Shown here: in pieces, positions 62,164-64,000 of the stretch
Position numbering within the stretch: the first letter of the stretch is position 1
Layout: each line of letters opens with the position of its first letter
The notes under the pieces: model-generated
What the model was told of the DNA's origin: nothing
The model's input: the letters and a program-made list of their open reading frames with translations, nothing else
Database searches by the model: none
Assembly: GCF_012562965.1 (NCBI RefSeq)
Contig: NZ_CP046228.1
Coordinates: forward strand, 126,325-190,324
Origin: Enterobacteriaceae endosymbiont of Plateumaris rustica
GTDB lineage: Bacteria > Pseudomonadota > Gammaproteobacteria > Enterobacterales > Enterobacteriaceae
Direction of reading: 5' to 3'
Length of the DNA: 64,000 nucleotides
Program-made: the position numbers and the translations under genes

Positions 62164-62805
62164 TTATTTTATATAATCAATTTTTTTATAATATAATATT
62201 ACGTCTCGTATACATTTTTTTTTATTTTCTTTAACAAGAAAATAATTATTAAATAATTTTTCTATTTTTTTAGGAAGATAAACATATTCAATACTAATAT
62301 TTGAAATATCAATACCAAAATTATATTTTTTTGCTATTAATTGTAATTTTTTTTTAATTTCATCATTTATTACATTATAATTATTAGTTAAAATATAATT
62401 TATTGGAAATTTTCCTATAACTTGATTTAAAACACTATCAATAGAATCTTTAAAATTATATATAAAATCTTTATTATATAGTAAATGTAATAATGGATTA
62501 ACAACTTTATATTCTGTAATCATCTTTACATAAATTGGATATAAATCTAAAGTTAAAATAAAAATATTTCTAATTAATATTTTTACAAAAACAACATTTA
62601 CAATATTAAGTTTATCAAAAAAAAATAATTTCCAATGTAATCCTGGTAAAACCACATTATGCAACTTACCTAATCTAGTAACAACACCTTTATCTGTATT
62701 TTTAATAATATAAAATCCATTAATAAATAAAAATAGACTAACAAATAAAAAAAATATAAATGAGTATTTTATTATTTTATTTTTATTAAAACCATTTTTA
62801 TTCAT
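62164..62805 (-). CDS. hflK: HflK, shortened (FtsH protease regulator)
   Basis: Partner of HflC. 213 residues, half the E. coli length (419). The glycine-rich cytoplasmic N-terminus is lost and the protein begins directly before its membrane helix (residues 13-33). SPFH blocks remain: NTDKGVVTRLGKLHNVVLPGL, MITEYKVVNPLLHLLY, NQVIGKFPINYIL and YNFGIDISNISIEYVYLP. It stops right after the SPFH domain, and only 88 bases separate it from hflC, so the coiled-coil part is deleted rather than frameshifted. hfq and hflX, normally between miaA and hflK, are gone. Confidence 0.82.
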   Translation of the reverse strand: MNKNGFNKNKIIKYSFIFFLFVSLFLFINGFYIIKNTDKGVVTRLGKLHNVVLPGLHWKLFFFDKLNIVNVVFVKILIRNIFILTLDLYPIYVKMITEYKVVNPLLHLLYNKDFIYNFKDSIDSVLNQVIGKFPINYILTNNYNVINDEIKKKLQLIAKKYNFGIDISNISIEYVYLPKKIEKLFNNYFLVKENKKKCIRDVILYYKKIDYIK

Positions 62806-62894
62806 ATTTTTTTATTTACTAGTAATAAAAGTAAATCATATAATATTTCAATTAATTATATATACCATATTTTTTAATAATTATAAAATTACTT

Positions 62895-63836
62895 TTAAAA
62901 AAATTTTTTATTTATGATGTTTATCATATAATTATATGCAAAATTTAAATTTTCACTATTTAACCAATATATATTATTCCAATTTTTTAACCATGTTAAT
63001 TGTTTTTTAACTAAATGATGTGTAGATAAAATTATTTGATCTATCATATCTTTATAATTTATTTTATTTTCAATGTATAAATACATTTCTTTATAACCAA
63101 TACAACGCATTGAAGGAAAATTTTTTTGTAATTTTTTATTATATAAAAGATTTCTTACTTCTGATTCAAATCCTAATTGAAACATTTTTATTAATCTATT
63201 ATTTATAGAATCATATAATTTATTACGATCATAATAAGTTAATCCAAATTGATATATTTTATAAGGAATTTTATCTCTTTTAATTTTTATAAGTTCACTT
63301 AATGGTTTTCCTGTTAAAAAAAAAACTTCTAATGCTCTTAAATTTCTTTGTATATCAGAAGGATGAATTTTATTTGCAGAACATAAATCTACTTCATTTA
63401 ACATATCATGTAAAGATTGATATTTATGATGATTTTTTATTTTATTAATAATTATATTACGAATTTTAATATTAGCAGATGGTAAAATAGAAATTGGATC
63501 TATTAATTTTTTATAGTAAAACATACTACCACCAACTAATAATGGTATGTTTCCTTTTTTAATGATTTTTTTAATAATTTTTAAAGTATCATAATAAAAT
63601 TCAAATACAGAATAATATTCATGTGGTTCTTTAATATCAATTAACCAATGTTTTGTATAATAAAGATCTTTTTTATTTGGTTTAGCAGTACCTATATTCA
63701 TCCATTTATATATTAAAGAAGAATCTACACTTATTAATTCAATAGGAAAAATTTTAGATAATTTCATTGCTAAATGAGTTTTTCCTGAAGCTGTAGTACC
63801 CATTAAAAATATTATTGGTGGTAATTTATTATTCAT
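62895..63836 (-). CDS. miaA: tRNA dimethylallyltransferase MiaA
   Basis: Adds dimethylallyl to A37 of tRNAs reading codons that begin with U. 313 residues, E. coli 316. P-loop FLMGTTASGKTHLAMKL near residue 11, ISVDSSLIYKWMNIGTAKPN near residue 35, HWLIDIKEPHEYYSVFEF, and PSDIQRNLRALEVFFLTGKPLS near residue 160. Its ATG overlaps the stop of the upstream mutL in an ATGA. Confidence 0.95.
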   Translation of the reverse strand: MNNKLPPIIFLMGTTASGKTHLAMKLSKIFPIELISVDSSLIYKWMNIGTAKPNKKDLYYTKHWLIDIKEPHEYYSVFEFYYDTLKIIKKIIKKGNIPLLVGGSMFYYKKLIDPISILPSANIKIRNIIINKIKNHHKYQSLHDMLNEVDLCSANKIHPSDIQRNLRALEVFFLTGKPLSELIKIKRDKIPYKIYQFGLTYYDRNKLYDSINNRLIKMFQLGFESEVRNLLYNKKLQKNFPSMRCIGYKEMYLYIENKINYKDMIDQIILSTHHLVKKQLTWLKNWNNIYWLNSENLNFAYNYMINIINKKFF

Positions 63837-64000
63837 ATAATATATTTGCTAAAACTTATTGGATAAAATAATTTTGTAATTATAATAGTATTTTTTTCAA
63901 AAATAAATAATTCAAATTCCATTAATAAATCAATTATTTTAAAATAATCCCATAATTTTGGAATATTAATTATATATATAATAATCCATTTTAATATTTT
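63833..64000 (-). CDS. mutL: MutL, C-terminal end only (window edge)
   Basis: An open frame enters from the right edge and gives 55 codons before a TGA that overlaps the miaA ATG. The residues WDYFKIIDLLMEFELFIF fit the last helices of E. coli MutL (WSMAQAITLLADVERLCP), and mutL directly precedes miaA in enterics. MutL links MutS to downstream repair steps. Only the dimerisation domain end is visible, so intactness of the rest cannot be judged. Confidence 0.75.
   Translation of the reverse strand, partial: KILKWIIIYIINIPKLWDYFKIIDLLMEFELFIFEKNTIIITKLFYPISFSKYII

Noticed and set aside
1..64000. CRISPR arrays, insertion sequences, phage or plasmid genes, defence genes
   Set aside because: No spaced direct repeats, transposase, integrase or capsid-like frames were seen anywhere; the only tandem repeat is inside djlA.

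Overview
The window reads as chromosomal DNA of a strictly host-dependent, genome-reduced gammaproteobacterium of Enterobacterales descent, most like an obligate insect endosymbiont. Base composition is extremely AT-rich and coding is dense. There are no insertion sequences, phage genes, CRISPR arrays or transporter clusters. Most genes are E. coli orthologues in recognisable E. coli neighbourhood order, with many neighbours cleanly missing. I cannot name the genus from sequence alone. 'Missing' below always means missing from the expected ancestral position; the rest of the genome is not visible.

Layout. 1-3356: histidine operon on the minus strand (hisG, then hisD and hisC fused into one frame, then the start of hisB). 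3571-5820: rnhA/dnaQ divergent pair, tRNA-Asp, mscS. 5876-11696: fbaA, pgk, tktA and divergent metK. 11756-16832: gyrA and mutS. 17167-27035: a pruned dcw cluster (rsmH, murE, murF, mraY, murD, murG, murC, ddlB) with every fts gene and lpxC absent. 27106-30420: a DciA-like gene divergent from secA. 30484-33648: dnaJ/dnaK with a well preserved heat-shock promoter. 33963-41040: pepA, valS, ornithine carbamoyltransferase, ridA, potD. 41066-48510: trhO, tRNA-Leu(CAA), tRNA-Asn, prmB-aroC, a peroxiredoxin, yajC-secD-secF, tRNA-Leu(CAG). 48817-53396: apaH-apaG-rsmA-surA and djlA. 53414-58175: acpS, era, rnc, lepB, lepA. 58227-64000: prlC, rlmB, shortened hflC and hflK, miaA, and the 3' end of mutL.

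How the genes fit together. The retained set covers provisioning (histidine, arginine step, chorismate), central carbon metabolism, the cytoplasmic half of peptidoglycan precursor synthesis, protein export (SecA, SecDF-YajC, LepB), chaperones, translation and RNA modification, and replication fidelity (DnaQ, MutS, MutL). Losses at expected loci fall into themes: cell division (ftsL, ftsI, ftsW, ftsQ, ftsA, ftsZ), lipopolysaccharide (lpxC, lptD) and vitamin B6 synthesis (epd, pdxA, pdxJ).

The most interesting signals are the HisD-HisC fusion, whose junction lies on a nine-A run where slippage either way would release a HisD of normal length; the matched C-terminal loss in HflK and HflC with an out-of-frame remnant of the HflC tail still readable; and a near-perfect sigma-32 promoter for dnaK set inside an inverted repeat. 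I see no novel multi-gene system such as a defence island or biosynthetic cluster.
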